NCBI RefSeq assembly: GCF_004886325.1
Contig: NZ_QXFN01000001.1
Coordinates: forward strand, 992,001 to 1,056,000
Length of the DNA stretch: 64,000 nucleotides
DNA from: Cellulomonas telluris
Lineage (GTDB): Bacteria > Actinomycetota > Actinomycetes > Actinomycetales > Cellulomonadaceae
Reading direction: 5' to 3'
The position numbers and the translations under genes were made by a program. Positions 1-7,319 of the stretch are shown here, piece after piece. Within the stretch, counting starts at the first letter, position 1, and the number at the start of each line of letters is the position of its first letter. The notes below the pieces were generated by a model. The model was given only the letters and a program-made list of their open reading frames with translations. It was not told the DNA's origin and ran no database searches.

Positions 1-2
1 GC

Positions 3-497
3 CTGGTCGACGGCTCCCGCCTGCCGGCCCCGATCTTCACGCCGGCGACGAAGGCCGCCGTCGGCGAGCACGACGAGAACGTGCGGTTCTCGGCGGTGGT
101 CGACCTGGTCGGCCCCGGCACCGCGGAGCGGCTGCGCGACCTCACGCTCGCGGTCTACGGGCGGGCGGAGCAGGTCGCGCGCGACCGCGGCGTGATCCTC
201 GCGGACACGAAGCTCGAGTTCGGCGCCGACCCGTCCACGGGCGACGTGACCCTCGGCGACGAGGTGCTCACGCCGGACTCCTCGCGGTTCTGGCCCGCGG
301 ACCAGTGGGAGCCCGGCCGCGCGCAGTCGAGCTTCGACAAGCAGTTCGTCCGCGACTGGCTGACGTCGCCGGCGTCGGGCTGGGACCGGGCGTCGGACAC
401 CCCGCCGCCCGCGCTGCCGCAGGACGTCGTCGCGCGCACCCGCGAACGCTACCTGGAGGCGTTCGAGCGCCTCACGGGCCGCGCCCTCAGCCTCTGA
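3..497 (+). CDS. purC: Phosphoribosylaminoimidazole-succinocarboxamide synthase, C-terminal part
   Basis: Partial gene; the 5' end lies left of the window and the reading frame enters at base 3. The product (SAICAR synthetase) joins aspartate to CAIR with ATP in cytosolic purine synthesis. Recognisable PurC blocks are PIFTPATKA followed by GEHDEN near the left edge, [23 protein letters not shown], and [11 protein letters not shown] before the tail. The last part matches the expected C-terminus of the family, ending in an ERLTG segment. purS and purQ follow about 2.7 kb downstream on the same strand, so the purine genes are near each other but not in one operon. Confidence 0.95.
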   Translation: MVDGSRLPAPIFTPATKAAVGEHDENVRFSAVVDLVGPGTAERLRDLTLAVYGRAEQVARDRGVILADTKLEFGADPSTGDVTLGDEVLTPDSSRFWPADQWEPGRAQSSFDKQFVRDWLTSPASGWDRASDTPPPALPQDVVARTRERYLEAFERLTGRALSL

Positions 498-501
498 GGG
501 C
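483..501. terminator. Inverted repeat over the purC stop codon
   Basis: GCCCTCAG and CTGAGGGC form a perfect 8-bp stem with loop CCT. The hairpin covers the purC stop and lies 3 bp from the end of the convergent membrane-protein gene, so it could serve both transcripts. No T-run follows, which is common in high-GC actinobacteria. Confidence 0.5.
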
Positions 502-503
502 CG

Positions 504-722
504 TCAGAGCAGCGTCAGCACCCCGAGCACGCCCACCGCGAGGCCGAGCGCGAGCGACACCGCGATGAGCACGGCGTGCACGGTGAGGAAGCGGGTCGGC
601 CGGCCGGCGTCGTCGCGCGAGCGCGGGTCGGCGGCGATGCGCTGCCAGAAGCGCGGCCAGATGAGCAGGTTCCAGGCCCCCGCGACGACGAGGACGACGG
701 ACCAGGCGACGGGGAGCTCCAC
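504..722 (-). CDS. Small two-helix membrane protein, SCO4848-like
   Basis: About 72 residues. The start is taken at the GTG giving VELPVAWSVV. Two hydrophobic segments (about residues 5-24 and 48-70) flank a short polar loop with the pattern WPRFWQRIAADPRSR and a TRFLTVHA block, the layout of the actinobacterial SCO4848-type membrane proteins. Function is unknown for the family. It is convergent with purC. An upstream start would add a long arginine-rich, low-complexity extension that looks like a frame shadow, so the short form is preferred. Confidence 0.6.
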   Translation of the reverse strand: MELPVAWSVVLVVAGAWNLLIWPRFWQRIAADPRSRDDAGRPTRFLTVHAVLIAVSLALGLAVGVLGVLTLL

Positions 723-766
723 GGCGCCGATGATCCCACGCACGCGGCGGCGGGCCCGGCGCGGCC

Positions 767-1600
767 CTACTCCAGCCGGACGTCCGCGAGCCGGTGCAGG
801 CGCCGCCAGGTGCCCGTGCCCGCCTGCGGCGCGACCGCCGCGAGGACGTCCGCGGCGGGCAGCGGCCCGAGGTCGAGCGCGGTGATCGCCGCGACCTCGG
901 CGACCGGCACCTGGAACGTCCGGAACGGCCCGAGCGGCGGCGGGTCGCCGGCGGGCGGGGCGGCGGCGGGTGCGGCCTCGTCGAGCTGCGGGGACTGGTC
1001 GAGCACGAACGCGGCGGCCGCGAGCGCCCGGCCGCCGTCGACGGCCCACGCGGCGACCTTCCAGTAGCGCAGGGGGATGGCGACGCCGCGGTAGACCGGG
1101 TCGTCGCCGGCCAGCACGGGTCCGGTGAGGACGTTCACCCGGACGCGGTGCGCCCGCGCGTGCTCCAGCACGTGGTCCTCGAGGCCGACCCACAGGTCCT
1201 CGCCCTGGTTGAACGCGGCCGCCTGGGGCGCGGCGTTCGGGTACGCGAACGTCTCGCGGTTCGCCCGGGCGGCGACGTCCGGCGGCCCCCACACGGGATC
1301 ACGACGGCGCACGAGGTGACCGCGGTCCAGGTCGTTGCGGGCGTACAGCTCCGGGCCGCACTGCTCGTCCGCGGGCACACGCGGGTCGAGGTGCCAGTCG
1401 TCGCCCCGCGGGACGTCGCGCAGCGCCGTCCCGTCGACGTTCACCGCCGTCGCCGCTGCCAGCCGGCGCACCGGGTCGAGGAGCACCGTGAAGTGCGTCG
1501 AGGGCAGCACGCGCACGGCCCCGCCCGGCTCGGGCAGCGGCACGTGCGGGCCGAGGAAGTCGGGGTCGTAGCCGGCGGGGGCGTCCTCGGTGGGCGGCAT
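767..1600 (-). CDS. DNA/RNA non-specific endonuclease (NUC1 family)
   Basis: 277 residues. The DRGHLVRR motif (about residues 92-99) is the DRGH catalytic signature of Serratia-type/NUC1 nucleases; His is the general base. A downstream Asn-rich segment, PNAAPQAAAFNQ, supplies the metal-binding Asn, followed by WVGLEDHVLEHA, also typical. The second half has the LTGPVL and YRGVAIPLRYWK strands of the family. No clear signal peptide is present, so location is uncertain. The start is supported by a leaderless promoter: TAGCGT (1612-1607, minus strand), six bases, then ATG. Confidence 0.8.
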   Translation of the reverse strand: MPPTEDAPAGYDPDFLGPHVPLPEPGGAVRVLPSTHFTVLLDPVRRLAAATAVNVDGTALRDVPRGDDWHLDPRVPADEQCGPELYARNDLDRGHLVRRRDPVWGPPDVAARANRETFAYPNAAPQAAAFNQGEDLWVGLEDHVLEHARAHRVRVNVLTGPVLAGDDPVYRGVAIPLRYWKVAAWAVDGGRALAAAAFVLDQSPQLDEAAPAAAPPAGDPPPLGPFRTFQVPVAEVAAITALDLGPLPAADVLAAVAPQAGTGTWRRLHRLADVRLE

Positions 1601-1661
1601 GCGCCGACGCTAACGGGCGGCACCGACGCGGGCCCGGGTATGGCGTCGATGCATCGTCACG

Positions 1662-1673
1662 CGATATATATCG
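1662..1673. promoter_or_regulatory. Palindromic PadR operator overlapping a -10 box
   Basis: CGATATATATCG is a perfect 12-bp palindrome three bases before the GTG of the padR-like gene. Its TATATA core sits where a -10 element would be for a transcript starting at the GTG. AT-rich palindromes of this type are usual PadR sites, so autoregulation is inferred. Confidence 0.55.
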
Positions 1674-1676
1674 GCT

Positions 1677-2015
1677 GTGCGCCTGACCGAGCAGAGCTAC
1701 CTCGTCCTCCTCGCCCTCGCCGAGGAACCGCGGCACGGGTACGGCATCGTGCAGGCCGTCCGGGACCTGTCCGACGGCGACGTCCGGCTCGGCGCCGGCA
1801 CGCTGTACGGCGTGCTCGACCGCCTCGTCGGGGCGGGCTGGGCGGAGGCCTGCGGCGAGGAGGTCGTGGACGGCCGGCTGCGCCGGTACTACCGGCTGAC
1901 CGGGCAGGGGCGCGAGGTCGTCGCCGCCCACACCCAGCGGCTCGCGGCGCTCGCCCGCCGCGCGAGCCGGGTCGTCGGGCCCGTCGGCCGGCCCGCCGCC
2001 GGAGGTGCCTGGTGA
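1677..2015 (+). CDS. PadR-family transcriptional regulator
   Basis: 112 residues. The N-terminal winged helix is clear: LTEQSYLVLLALAEEPRHGYGI, then GTLYGVLDRLVGAGW and RRYYRLTGQGREV, which are the conserved PadR helix-turn-helix and wing. The C-terminal helical part is short, as in the PadR-s1 group. The GTG start lies just after a palindrome and has no Shine-Dalgarno sequence, so the mRNA is probably leaderless. The stop overlaps the GTG of the next gene (GTGA), so regulator and membrane protein are probably translated together, a common PadR arrangement. Confidence 0.85.
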   Translation: MRLTEQSYLVLLALAEEPRHGYGIVQAVRDLSDGDVRLGAGTLYGVLDRLVGAGWAEACGEEVVDGRLRRYYRLTGQGREVVAAHTQRLAALARRASRVVGPVGRPAAGGAW

Positions 2016-3115
2016 CCCGGCCGGACGCGACGCCGCTGCCCGGGGTCGACCCCCGCTTCGCGCGCTCCGCGCGGCGCTGGCTCGTCGCCTACCCGCGGGA
2101 CTGGCGGGAGGAGCGCGCCGACGAGGTGACGTCCCTGCTGGCGGACCTCGCGGCACCGGGGGCGCGGCGCGTCGGCGCGCGCGCCGGCCTGCCGCTGGTG
2201 TGGTCCGGGATGGCGGCGCGCCGCCGTCGGCGTCCGCCCCTGCACGTCGTCCTCGGCTACCGGGCCCTCTCCCGCCCGGTCCCCGCCCGCTACCGGGCGT
2301 GGGTGCGGGCCGACCTGACCGACCCGTGGCGTCCGCTGTGGGCCGGCTGGTGGCGTCTCCTCGGGGTCACGCCGGTGCTCGCGATGCTCGTGGCCACGGC
2401 CGACGCGACGCACGAGGTGCTCGGGGTGCTCACGTTCCTCCTCGCCTTCGCCGCCACCGCGTCCGCGTGCGACGCCGCGTACCGGCGCCGCGACGCCGAG
2501 CGGCACCTCCTGCCGAGCGCGGGCGAGCGCCTGCAGCCGGGGGACGCGCGCCGCGCGGAGGTGCTGCGCGACCGTGCCCAGGCCCTGCCGGCGGCCGAGG
2601 CCGCCGTGCGTGCCCTCGTCGTCCTCGCCCTCGGCTCGGCCGGGTGCCTCGTCGTCGCCGCGGCCGGCGGCGGCCCGGGGGTGGGCATCGCGGTGACCGT
2701 CGCGGTCGGTGCCGCGCTGGGGCCGGTCGCGCTGCGACGGACCCGGCGGCGGGCGCCGCTGCTGGACGCGCTGCCCCCGCAGCCGGGGCGCCGCCTGGTG
2801 CTCCCGACGACGGGTGCGCTCGCGGCCGCGCCGCTGGGCGCGGCGGCCGTCGTCGGCCTCGCGGCGACCACCGTCGCCGCCGGTGACGAGCGGGCGGTCG
2901 TGGCGACGGTCGCCCTGGCGGCGGCCGCGGCCGGCGCGCCGGTGCTCCTGTGGGTGCGCGGATGGCTGCGGTCCCGGCGGGACCTCGCGGGCGTCGACGT
3001 CCTGCGCGCCCTCGTGACCGGGCGGCGTCCGCCGCTCGACCTCCCGCGTCCGGGGCTGGTCCTGGTGCCGCCCGCGGCGCAGGGGACCGACGGCGGCGCG
3101 CTGTCGGAGGCGTGA
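2012..3115 (+). CDS. Multi-pass membrane protein partnered with PadR
   Basis: 367 residues. The N-terminal cytosolic part has [24 protein letters not shown], a motif typical of membrane proteins encoded after PadR regulators in actinobacteria. About six hydrophobic segments follow, including [45 protein letters not shown] and [16 protein letters not shown]. No enzymatic motif is visible. The gene overlaps padR by 4 bp. A role in a PadR-controlled envelope response is inferred only from this coupling. Confidence 0.65.
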   Translation: MTRPDATPLPGVDPRFARSARRWLVAYPRDWREERADEVTSLLADLAAPGARRVGARAGLPLVWSGMAARRRRRPPLHVVLGYRALSRPVPARYRAWVRADLTDPWRPLWAGWWRLLGVTPVLAMLVATADATHEVLGVLTFLLAFAATASACDAAYRRRDAERHLLPSAGERLQPGDARRAEVLRDRAQALPAAEAAVRALVVLALGSAGCLVVAAAGGGPGVGIAVTVAVGAALGPVALRRTRRRAPLLDALPPQPGRRLVLPTTGALAAAPLGAAAVVGLAATTVAAGDERAVVATVALAAAAAGAPVLLWVRGWLRSRRDLAGVDVLRALVTGRRPPLDLPRPGLVLVPPAAQGTDGGALSEA

Positions 3116-3185
3116 GGGACGGCCCTGCGCGGCGCTCCTCACCGCCGTCCGCGGACGGGCCGTCGGTCCTGCCCCGGACGGGCCG

Positions 3186-3191
3186 TAGGAT
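3186..3191 (+). promoter_or_regulatory. Probable -10 element (TAGGAT) for purS-purQ
   Basis: TAGGAT lies 44 bp before the purS GTG, giving a leader of about 30 nt that contains the AGGGAGC Shine-Dalgarno sequence. No -35 is obvious. Confidence 0.4.
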
Positions 3192-3229
3192 CGGAGGGAC
3201 CCCCCACCGTCGCGAACCAGGGAGCACCC

Positions 3230-3517
3230 GTGGGACGAGTCGTCGTCGACGTGATGCCGAAGCCGGAGATCCTCGACCCGCAGGGCAAGGCCGTGGCCGG
3301 TGCGCTGCCGCGCCTGGGCTTCGGGCAGTTCACGTCCGTGCGCCAGGGCAAGCGGTTCGAGCTCGAGGTGGACGGGCCGGTGACGCCCGAGGTCCTCGAG
3401 GCCGCCGCGGCCGCCGCCGAGCAGGTCCTGTCCAACCCGGTGATCGAGGACGTCGTCCGCGTCGCCGACATCGAGGCCGACGCCGCCGCGACGGTGGCGA
3501 GCCAGGGTCTGGCCTGA
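3230..3517 (+). CDS. purS: Phosphoribosylformylglycinamidine synthase subunit PurS
   Basis: 95 residues, a little longer than the usual 80-85. PurS is the small bridging subunit of the FGAM synthase complex with PurQ and PurL. The sequence opens [21 protein letters not shown] and has the hallmark [22 protein letters not shown] start with GGGAGC upstream. The stop TGA shares its A with the ATG of purQ, so the two subunits are translationally coupled. purL is not next to them; it lies 56 kb to the right. Confidence 0.95.
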   Translation: MGRVVVDVMPKPEILDPQGKAVAGALPRLGFGQFTSVRQGKRFELEVDGPVTPEVLEAAAAAAEQVLSNPVIEDVVRVADIEADAAATVASQGLA

Positions 3518-4212
3518 TGACCCGCATCGGCGTCGTCACGTTCCCCGGGACGCTCGACGACCGCGACGCGGCCCGTGCCGTGCGCCTGGCCGGCGGCGAG
3601 CCGGTCGCGCTGTGGCACGCGGACGCGGACCTCAAGGACGTCGACGCGGTCGTGCTGCCCGGCGGGTTCTCCTACGGCGACTACCTGCGCGCCGGGGCGA
3701 TCAGCCGGTTCGCGCCCGTCATGGGCGAGGTCGTCGAGGCCGCCGGCAAGGGCCTGCCCGTGCTCGGCATCTGCAACGGCTTCCAGGTCCTCACCGAGGC
3801 GCACCTGCTGCCGGGCTCGATGATCAAGAACGAGAGCCTGCACTTCCTGTGCCGCGAGCAGGTGCTCACGGTCGAGAACAGCGACACGGCCTGGACGCGC
3901 GAGTTCGAGCGCGGCGAGGACATCACGATCCCGCTGAAGAACCAGGACGGCCAGTACGTCGCCGACGAGCGCACCCTCGACGAGCTCGAGGGCGAGGGCC
4001 GGGTCGTGTTCCGCTACCAGGGCGGCAACCCGAACGGCTCGCGCCGCGACATCGCCGGCATCACGAACGCCGCGGGCAACGTGGTCGGCCTCATGCCGCA
4101 CCCCGAGCACGCCGTCGAGCCGGGCTTCGGCCCGGACGGCGCGCAGGGCCCGCGCAGCGGCACGGACGGGCTCCGGTTCTTCACCTCGGTCCTGCGCGCG
4201 CTCGTCGGCTGA
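3517..4212 (+). CDS. purQ: Phosphoribosylformylglycinamidine synthase, glutaminase subunit PurQ
   Basis: 231 residues, a class I glutamine amidotransferase that supplies ammonia to PurL. Visible motifs are [18 protein letters not shown], the nucleophile elbow [11 protein letters not shown] (Cys about residue 87), and the C-terminal His-Glu pair in [12 protein letters not shown]. Length and order are normal for the two-subunit (PurS/Q/L) type. It is followed after 3 bp by an acetyltransferase gene, which extends the operon. Confidence 0.95.
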   Translation: MTRIGVVTFPGTLDDRDAARAVRLAGGEPVALWHADADLKDVDAVVLPGGFSYGDYLRAGAISRFAPVMGEVVEAAGKGLPVLGICNGFQVLTEAHLLPGSMIKNESLHFLCREQVLTVENSDTAWTREFERGEDITIPLKNQDGQYVADERTLDELEGEGRVVFRYQGGNPNGSRRDIAGITNAAGNVVGLMPHPEHAVEPGFGPDGAQGPRSGTDGLRFFTSVLRALVG

Positions 4213-4215
4213 CCC

Positions 4216-5229
4216 GTGGCGGGTGACGCCGGCGTGGGCGAGGCCGACGCCTCGACGTCGGTCCGTGTCGACGTCGTCCCGTGGGACGACCCCGACGCCC
4301 GCCTGCTGCGCGACGCCCAGCAGGCGGAGCTGCGCGAGCGCTACGGCGAGGACGACATCGGGCACGACATGACCGGCGAGGCCATCGCGGTCATGCTCGT
4401 GCTGCGCGCCGACGGCGAGGCCGTCGCCTGCGGTGCCCTGCGGGACGCGACCGACCTGGGCGCGGGCACGGGCGAGCTCAAGCGCATGTACGTGCGGCCC
4501 TCCTGGCGGGGCCGCGGCCTGTCGCGGCGCGTCCTGGAGGAGCTCGAGGCGGCCGCGCGCGAGCGCGGGTTCGGCCGGCTGGTGCTGGAGACGGGCGTGC
4601 TGCAGCCCGAGGCGATCGGCCTGTACCTGTCCGCCGGGTACCGGCCCGTGCCCCGCTGGGGCGAGTACGCGGACGCCCCGGACTCCCGCTGCTTCGCGAA
4701 GGACCTCACCGCCCCGGGCACGTCGTCGCCGGCGCCGGAGCCGCCGGAGGTCACCGTCGTGCCCGTCCGGTGGGACGACCCGGACGCGGCGGCGCTGCGG
4801 CGGGCCGTGGTCGCCGAGCTCGCGGCGCGCGGCCCGGGGGACGGCCACGGGCTGGACGACGCGGACCTCGCCCGGTCCGACGCCGAGGCGGGGGACGGCG
4901 TCCTGGCGACGCTCCTGGCGCGGCTCGGCGGCGAAGCCGTGGGCTGCGTGGCGGTCCGACGCGCACCGGCGCCGTGGCCGGACGGCTGGGCCGAGGTGAG
5001 GTGTCTGTACGTGTCGCCCCCGCTCCGCGGCCGCGGCGCAGGACGCCGGCTGCTGACCGCCGCGCAGGAGGCGGCCCGCGCGCGCGGCTGCACGGCGGCC
5101 GTCCTCGCCACCGGCGTCCTGCCCCCGGCCTCGGTCGGCCTGTACCTCGCGCTGGGCTACCGGCCGGTGCGCCCCGCGGTGGACTGGTCGGCGACCCCCG
5201 ACCTGCTCTGGTTCGCCCGTCCCCTGTGA
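4216..5229 (+). CDS. Protein with two tandem GNAT acetyltransferase domains
   Basis: 337 residues made of two GNAT-like halves. The first (about 15-155) has the acetyl-CoA loop RPSWRGRGLSRRVLEELEAAARERGF and VLETGVLQPEAIGLY. The second (about 175-335) repeats it as [26 protein letters not shown] with VLATGVLPPASVGLY. Both keep the (R/Q)-x-x-G-x-G/A loop, so both may bind acetyl-CoA; the internal similarity suggests a gene duplication and fusion. Substrate unknown. It sits in the purS-purQ operon, 3 bp after purQ and 1 bp before the DUF72 gene; no functional link to purines is evident. Confidence 0.8.
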   Translation: MAGDAGVGEADASTSVRVDVVPWDDPDARLLRDAQQAELRERYGEDDIGHDMTGEAIAVMLVLRADGEAVACGALRDATDLGAGTGELKRMYVRPSWRGRGLSRRVLEELEAAARERGFGRLVLETGVLQPEAIGLYLSAGYRPVPRWGEYADAPDSRCFAKDLTAPGTSSPAPEPPEVTVVPVRWDDPDAAALRRAVVAELAARGPGDGHGLDDADLARSDAEAGDGVLATLLARLGGEAVGCVAVRRAPAPWPDGWAEVRCLYVSPPLRGRGAGRRLLTAAQEAARARGCTAAVLATGVLPPASVGLYLALGYRPVRPAVDWSATPDLLWFARPL

Positions 5230-5230
5230 C

Positions 5231-5959
5231 ATGACGATCCGGATCGGGACGTCCGGCTGGTCCTACGACCACTGGGACGGCGTCCTCTACCGGCCCGGGC
5301 TGCCCGCCGCGCAGCGCCTGGCGCGGTACGTCGAGGCGTTCGACACGGTGGAGCTCAACGCGAGCTTCTACCGCTGGCCGCGCGAGCAGGCCTTCGCGCG
5401 CTGGCGGGAGCGCCTGCCCGAGGGGTTCACGATGTCGGTGAAGGCACCGCGCGGCCTCACCCACGCCCGCCGGCTGAACCGGCCGGAGGTGTGGTCGGAG
5501 CGGATGACGCGGTGCTGGCACGAGCTGCGCGGGCGCCGCGAGGCGCTGCTCGTCCAGCTGCGCCCCGACGCCGAGCGCGACGACGCCCGCCTCGCGTACT
5601 TCCTCGGCACGCTCCCGGACTGGCTGCAGGTGGCGGTCGAGCTGCGGCACCCGTCGTGGCAGACCGACGCCGTCTTCGACCTGCTGGCACGGCACGGCGC
5701 GGCGTACTGCGTCGTCTCGGGCGCGCAGATCCCGTGCGTCCTGCGCGCCACGGCCCGGCTCGTCTACGTGCGCCTGCACGGCCCGGACGACCGGCACCTC
5801 TACGCGGGCTCCTACTCCGACGACGACCTGCGCTGGTGGGCGGACCGCGTCCGCGAGTGGGACGCGCAGGGGCACGACGTCGTCGCCTACTTCAACAACG
5901 ACGGGGGCGGCCACGCGGTGCGCAACGCGTGGCGGCTGCGCGAGCTGCTCCACGGGTGA
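5231..5959 (+). CDS. DUF72 family protein (YecE-like)
   Basis: 242 residues. The family signature is complete: IRIGTSGWSYDHW at the start, VELNASFYRWP, FTMSVKAPRGLTH, the LQVAVELRHPSW block, VYVRLHGPD and the C-terminal AYFNNDGGGHAVRNAW. DUF72 proteins are predicted TIM-barrel proteins of unknown activity. Last gene of the purS-purQ-GNAT-DUF72 run; a small CCACC/GGTGG hairpin (5967-5979) follows, then a separate promoter. Confidence 0.9.
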   Translation: MTIRIGTSGWSYDHWDGVLYRPGLPAAQRLARYVEAFDTVELNASFYRWPREQAFARWRERLPEGFTMSVKAPRGLTHARRLNRPEVWSERMTRCWHELRGRREALLVQLRPDAERDDARLAYFLGTLPDWLQVAVELRHPSWQTDAVFDLLARHGAAYCVVSGAQIPCVLRATARLVYVRLHGPDDRHLYAGSYSDDDLRWWADRVREWDAQGHDVVAYFNNDGGGHAVRNAWRLRELLHG

Positions 5960-5999
5960 CGTCGCCCACCGGGGGTGGCTCCGCGGCGGGTGCGGCGTC

Positions 6000-6005
6000 T
6001 ACGCT
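6000..6005 (+). promoter_or_regulatory. -10 element (TACGCT) of a leaderless Cys leader peptide
   Basis: TACGCT, then seven bases, then the ATG of the leader peptide. This spacing puts transcription start at or next to the A of the ATG. Confidence 0.5.
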
Positions 6006-6012
6006 GGCGCCC

Positions 6013-6042
6013 ATGTCCTCGTCCCGGGTGTGTTGTCGCTGA
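6013..6042 (+). CDS. Short polycysteine leader peptide MSSSRVCCR
   Basis: Nine codons ending in Cys-Cys-Arg and a TGA, placed exactly at a leaderless promoter and 72 bp before the next gene. Actinobacterial operons for sulfur uptake and assimilation are known to carry very short uORFs with consecutive Cys codons, where ribosome stalling at low cysteine exposes the downstream ribosome site. The position, the tandem Cys codons next to the stop and the sulfur-related type of the downstream protein all fit. A GAGGACCTCCTC element (6101-6112) at the downstream start could take part in masking. Experimental proof is absent. Confidence 0.55.
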   Translation: MSSSRVCCR

Positions 6043-6114
6043 GCTGACGACCCCGCGCGCCCGTGGCCGACCGGCCCTCGCCGCGCACCCGGTACGACCC
6101 GAGGACCTCCTCCC

Positions 6115-6657
6115 GTGGCTCAGCCCGTTCTCGCGCGCACCCGCGCCGCCCACGTCCCCGCCGCCGCCCCCGCCTCGCGCGTGGAGGTCGCCGGCACCGC
6201 ACCCGCTCCCGGCCGGGTGGAGTTCCGCCTCGACGGCGACGCCCTCACCGAGGCCGCGGTCGCCCTCGCCGCGGCGCGCGCCGACGTCGTCCGCCTCGTG
6301 CACTCCGCCGCGCTGCCCACGCCGGCCTCCGTGCGCGCGCTCGTCGACGTCCTCGAGGACGAGGTGCGAGCCGTCGGCCGCGACCGTGCGGACGTGCGCC
6401 TCGTCCTGGAGGTCGACGCGGTCGTCGCCGCCGACGACGCCGACGCCGCCCGCCGCCGCGAGCGGCTCGCGTACGCGGAGGCGTTCTCGGGTGCGACCTG
6501 GTCGGCGACCGCGACCTGGCTCGTCGGGACGCCCGCGCGGCTCGTGGACGACGCCCGCGACCTCGCCGCCCGGACCGGCGTGGACGCGGTCGCGCTGGCG
6601 CTCGTCGGGGGGTCCGCGGCGCACGGGCCGGCCCTGGCGGCCGCCGCCGCGTCCTGA
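6115..6657 (+). CDS. Short protein resembling the C-terminal part of luciferase-like (NtaA/SsuD-type) monooxygenases
   Basis: 180 residues, GTG start. The middle resembles the last third of flavin-dependent LLM monooxygenases: ADVVRLVHSAALPTPASVRAL (compare ADVVFTAQ), RDRADVRLVLEVDAVVAADDADAARRR (DPDDV.VLPG with repeated Ala/Asp), and VGTPARLVDDARDLAARTGVDAVALALV (GTPEQVAD...GADGFVL). It lacks the N-terminal two-thirds of the TIM barrel, so it is unlikely to be a complete oxygenase. It may be a degenerate sulfonate/sulfur-scavenging enzyme or a regulatory remnant; the Cys leader upstream supports a sulfur context. Family assignment is moderate. Confidence 0.45.
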   Translation: MAQPVLARTRAAHVPAAAPASRVEVAGTAPAPGRVEFRLDGDALTEAAVALAAARADVVRLVHSAALPTPASVRALVDVLEDEVRAVGRDRADVRLVLEVDAVVAADDADAARRRERLAYAEAFSGATWSATATWLVGTPARLVDDARDLAARTGVDAVALALVGGSAAHGPALAAAAAS

Positions 6658-6755
6658 GCGGCGGGTGCCCGCGCCTGCGGGTGCGACGCCGTCCCGCTCT
6701 GCCTAGCGTGGCGGGGACGGGTGCCGCCGGGGCGCCCCGCGGACGGAGGCACCCG

Positions 6756-7262
6756 ATGGCGCACGAGGCGGACCACCTGGACCGGGACGAGGGCATCGCG
6801 AAGGTCGCCGAGCTCATCAAGGACGTCCGCATCGCGATGCTCACGACGGTCGACCCGTCGGGCGCGCTCGTGAGCCGACCCATGGCGGTGCAGGACGTCG
6901 ACTTCGACGGCGACCTGTGGTTCTTCACCGAGGCGGACAGCCACAAGGCCGACGAGGTCCGCGGCGGCGGCCCCGCGAACGCGGCCTTCGCGGGGTCGAC
7001 GCACTGGGTGTCGGTCTCCGGTACGGCGGAGGTCGTGCGGGACCGGGCGAAGATCGAGGAGCTGTGGGGCACGTCCGCGGAGGCGTGGTTCCCCGACGGG
7101 CCGACGACCCCGGGCGTCGCGCTCATCAAGCTCGAGGCGGAGAGCGCGGAGTACTGGGACAGCCCCGGCGGGCGGCTGGCGACGGTCTTCAGCCTCGTGA
7201 AGTCGAAGGTCAAGGGCGAGCGGTACGACGGGGGCGAGAACGCCGAGGTCGACCTGAGCTGA
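6756..7262 (+). CDS. Pyridoxamine 5'-phosphate oxidase-family protein (general stress protein 26-like)
   Basis: 168 residues, with the split-barrel flavin-binding pattern: VAELIKDVRIAMLTTVDPSGALVSRPMAV, DGDLWFFTEADSHKADEV, and VSVSGTAEVVRDRAKIEELW, ending in YWDSPGG. This matches GSP26/PPOX-like proteins that bind FMN or F420 rather than true PdxH. Start at ATG 6756 after GGACGGAGGC. A TAGCGT -10 (6704-6709) lies about 45 bp upstream, so it has its own promoter. Convergent with the UvrA-like gene, separated by a strong hairpin. Confidence 0.85.
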   Translation: MAHEADHLDRDEGIAKVAELIKDVRIAMLTTVDPSGALVSRPMAVQDVDFDGDLWFFTEADSHKADEVRGGGPANAAFAGSTHWVSVSGTAEVVRDRAKIEELWGTSAEAWFPDGPTTPGVALIKLEAESAEYWDSPGGRLATVFSLVKSKVKGERYDGGENAEVDLS

Positions 7263-7276
7263 CCGGGCAGGGCGGC

Positions 7277-7313
7277 GGCGGGTCCCGGTCGTCGTCGGCG
7301 GCCGGGACCCGCC
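7277..7313. terminator. Strong hairpin between convergent genes
   Basis: GGCGGGTCCCGG (7277-7288) and CCGGGACCCGCC (7302-7313) form a perfect 12-bp stem with a 13-nt loop, placed between the ends of the PPOX gene and the UvrA-like gene. Confidence 0.7.
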
Positions 7314-7319
7314 CACGCG

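Noticed and set aside
1299-3142. Long minus-strand frames opposite the PadR and membrane-protein genes
   Set aside because: Arg/Pro/Gly-rich low-complexity translations that mirror real genes in GC-rich DNA; no domain signature or ribosome site.
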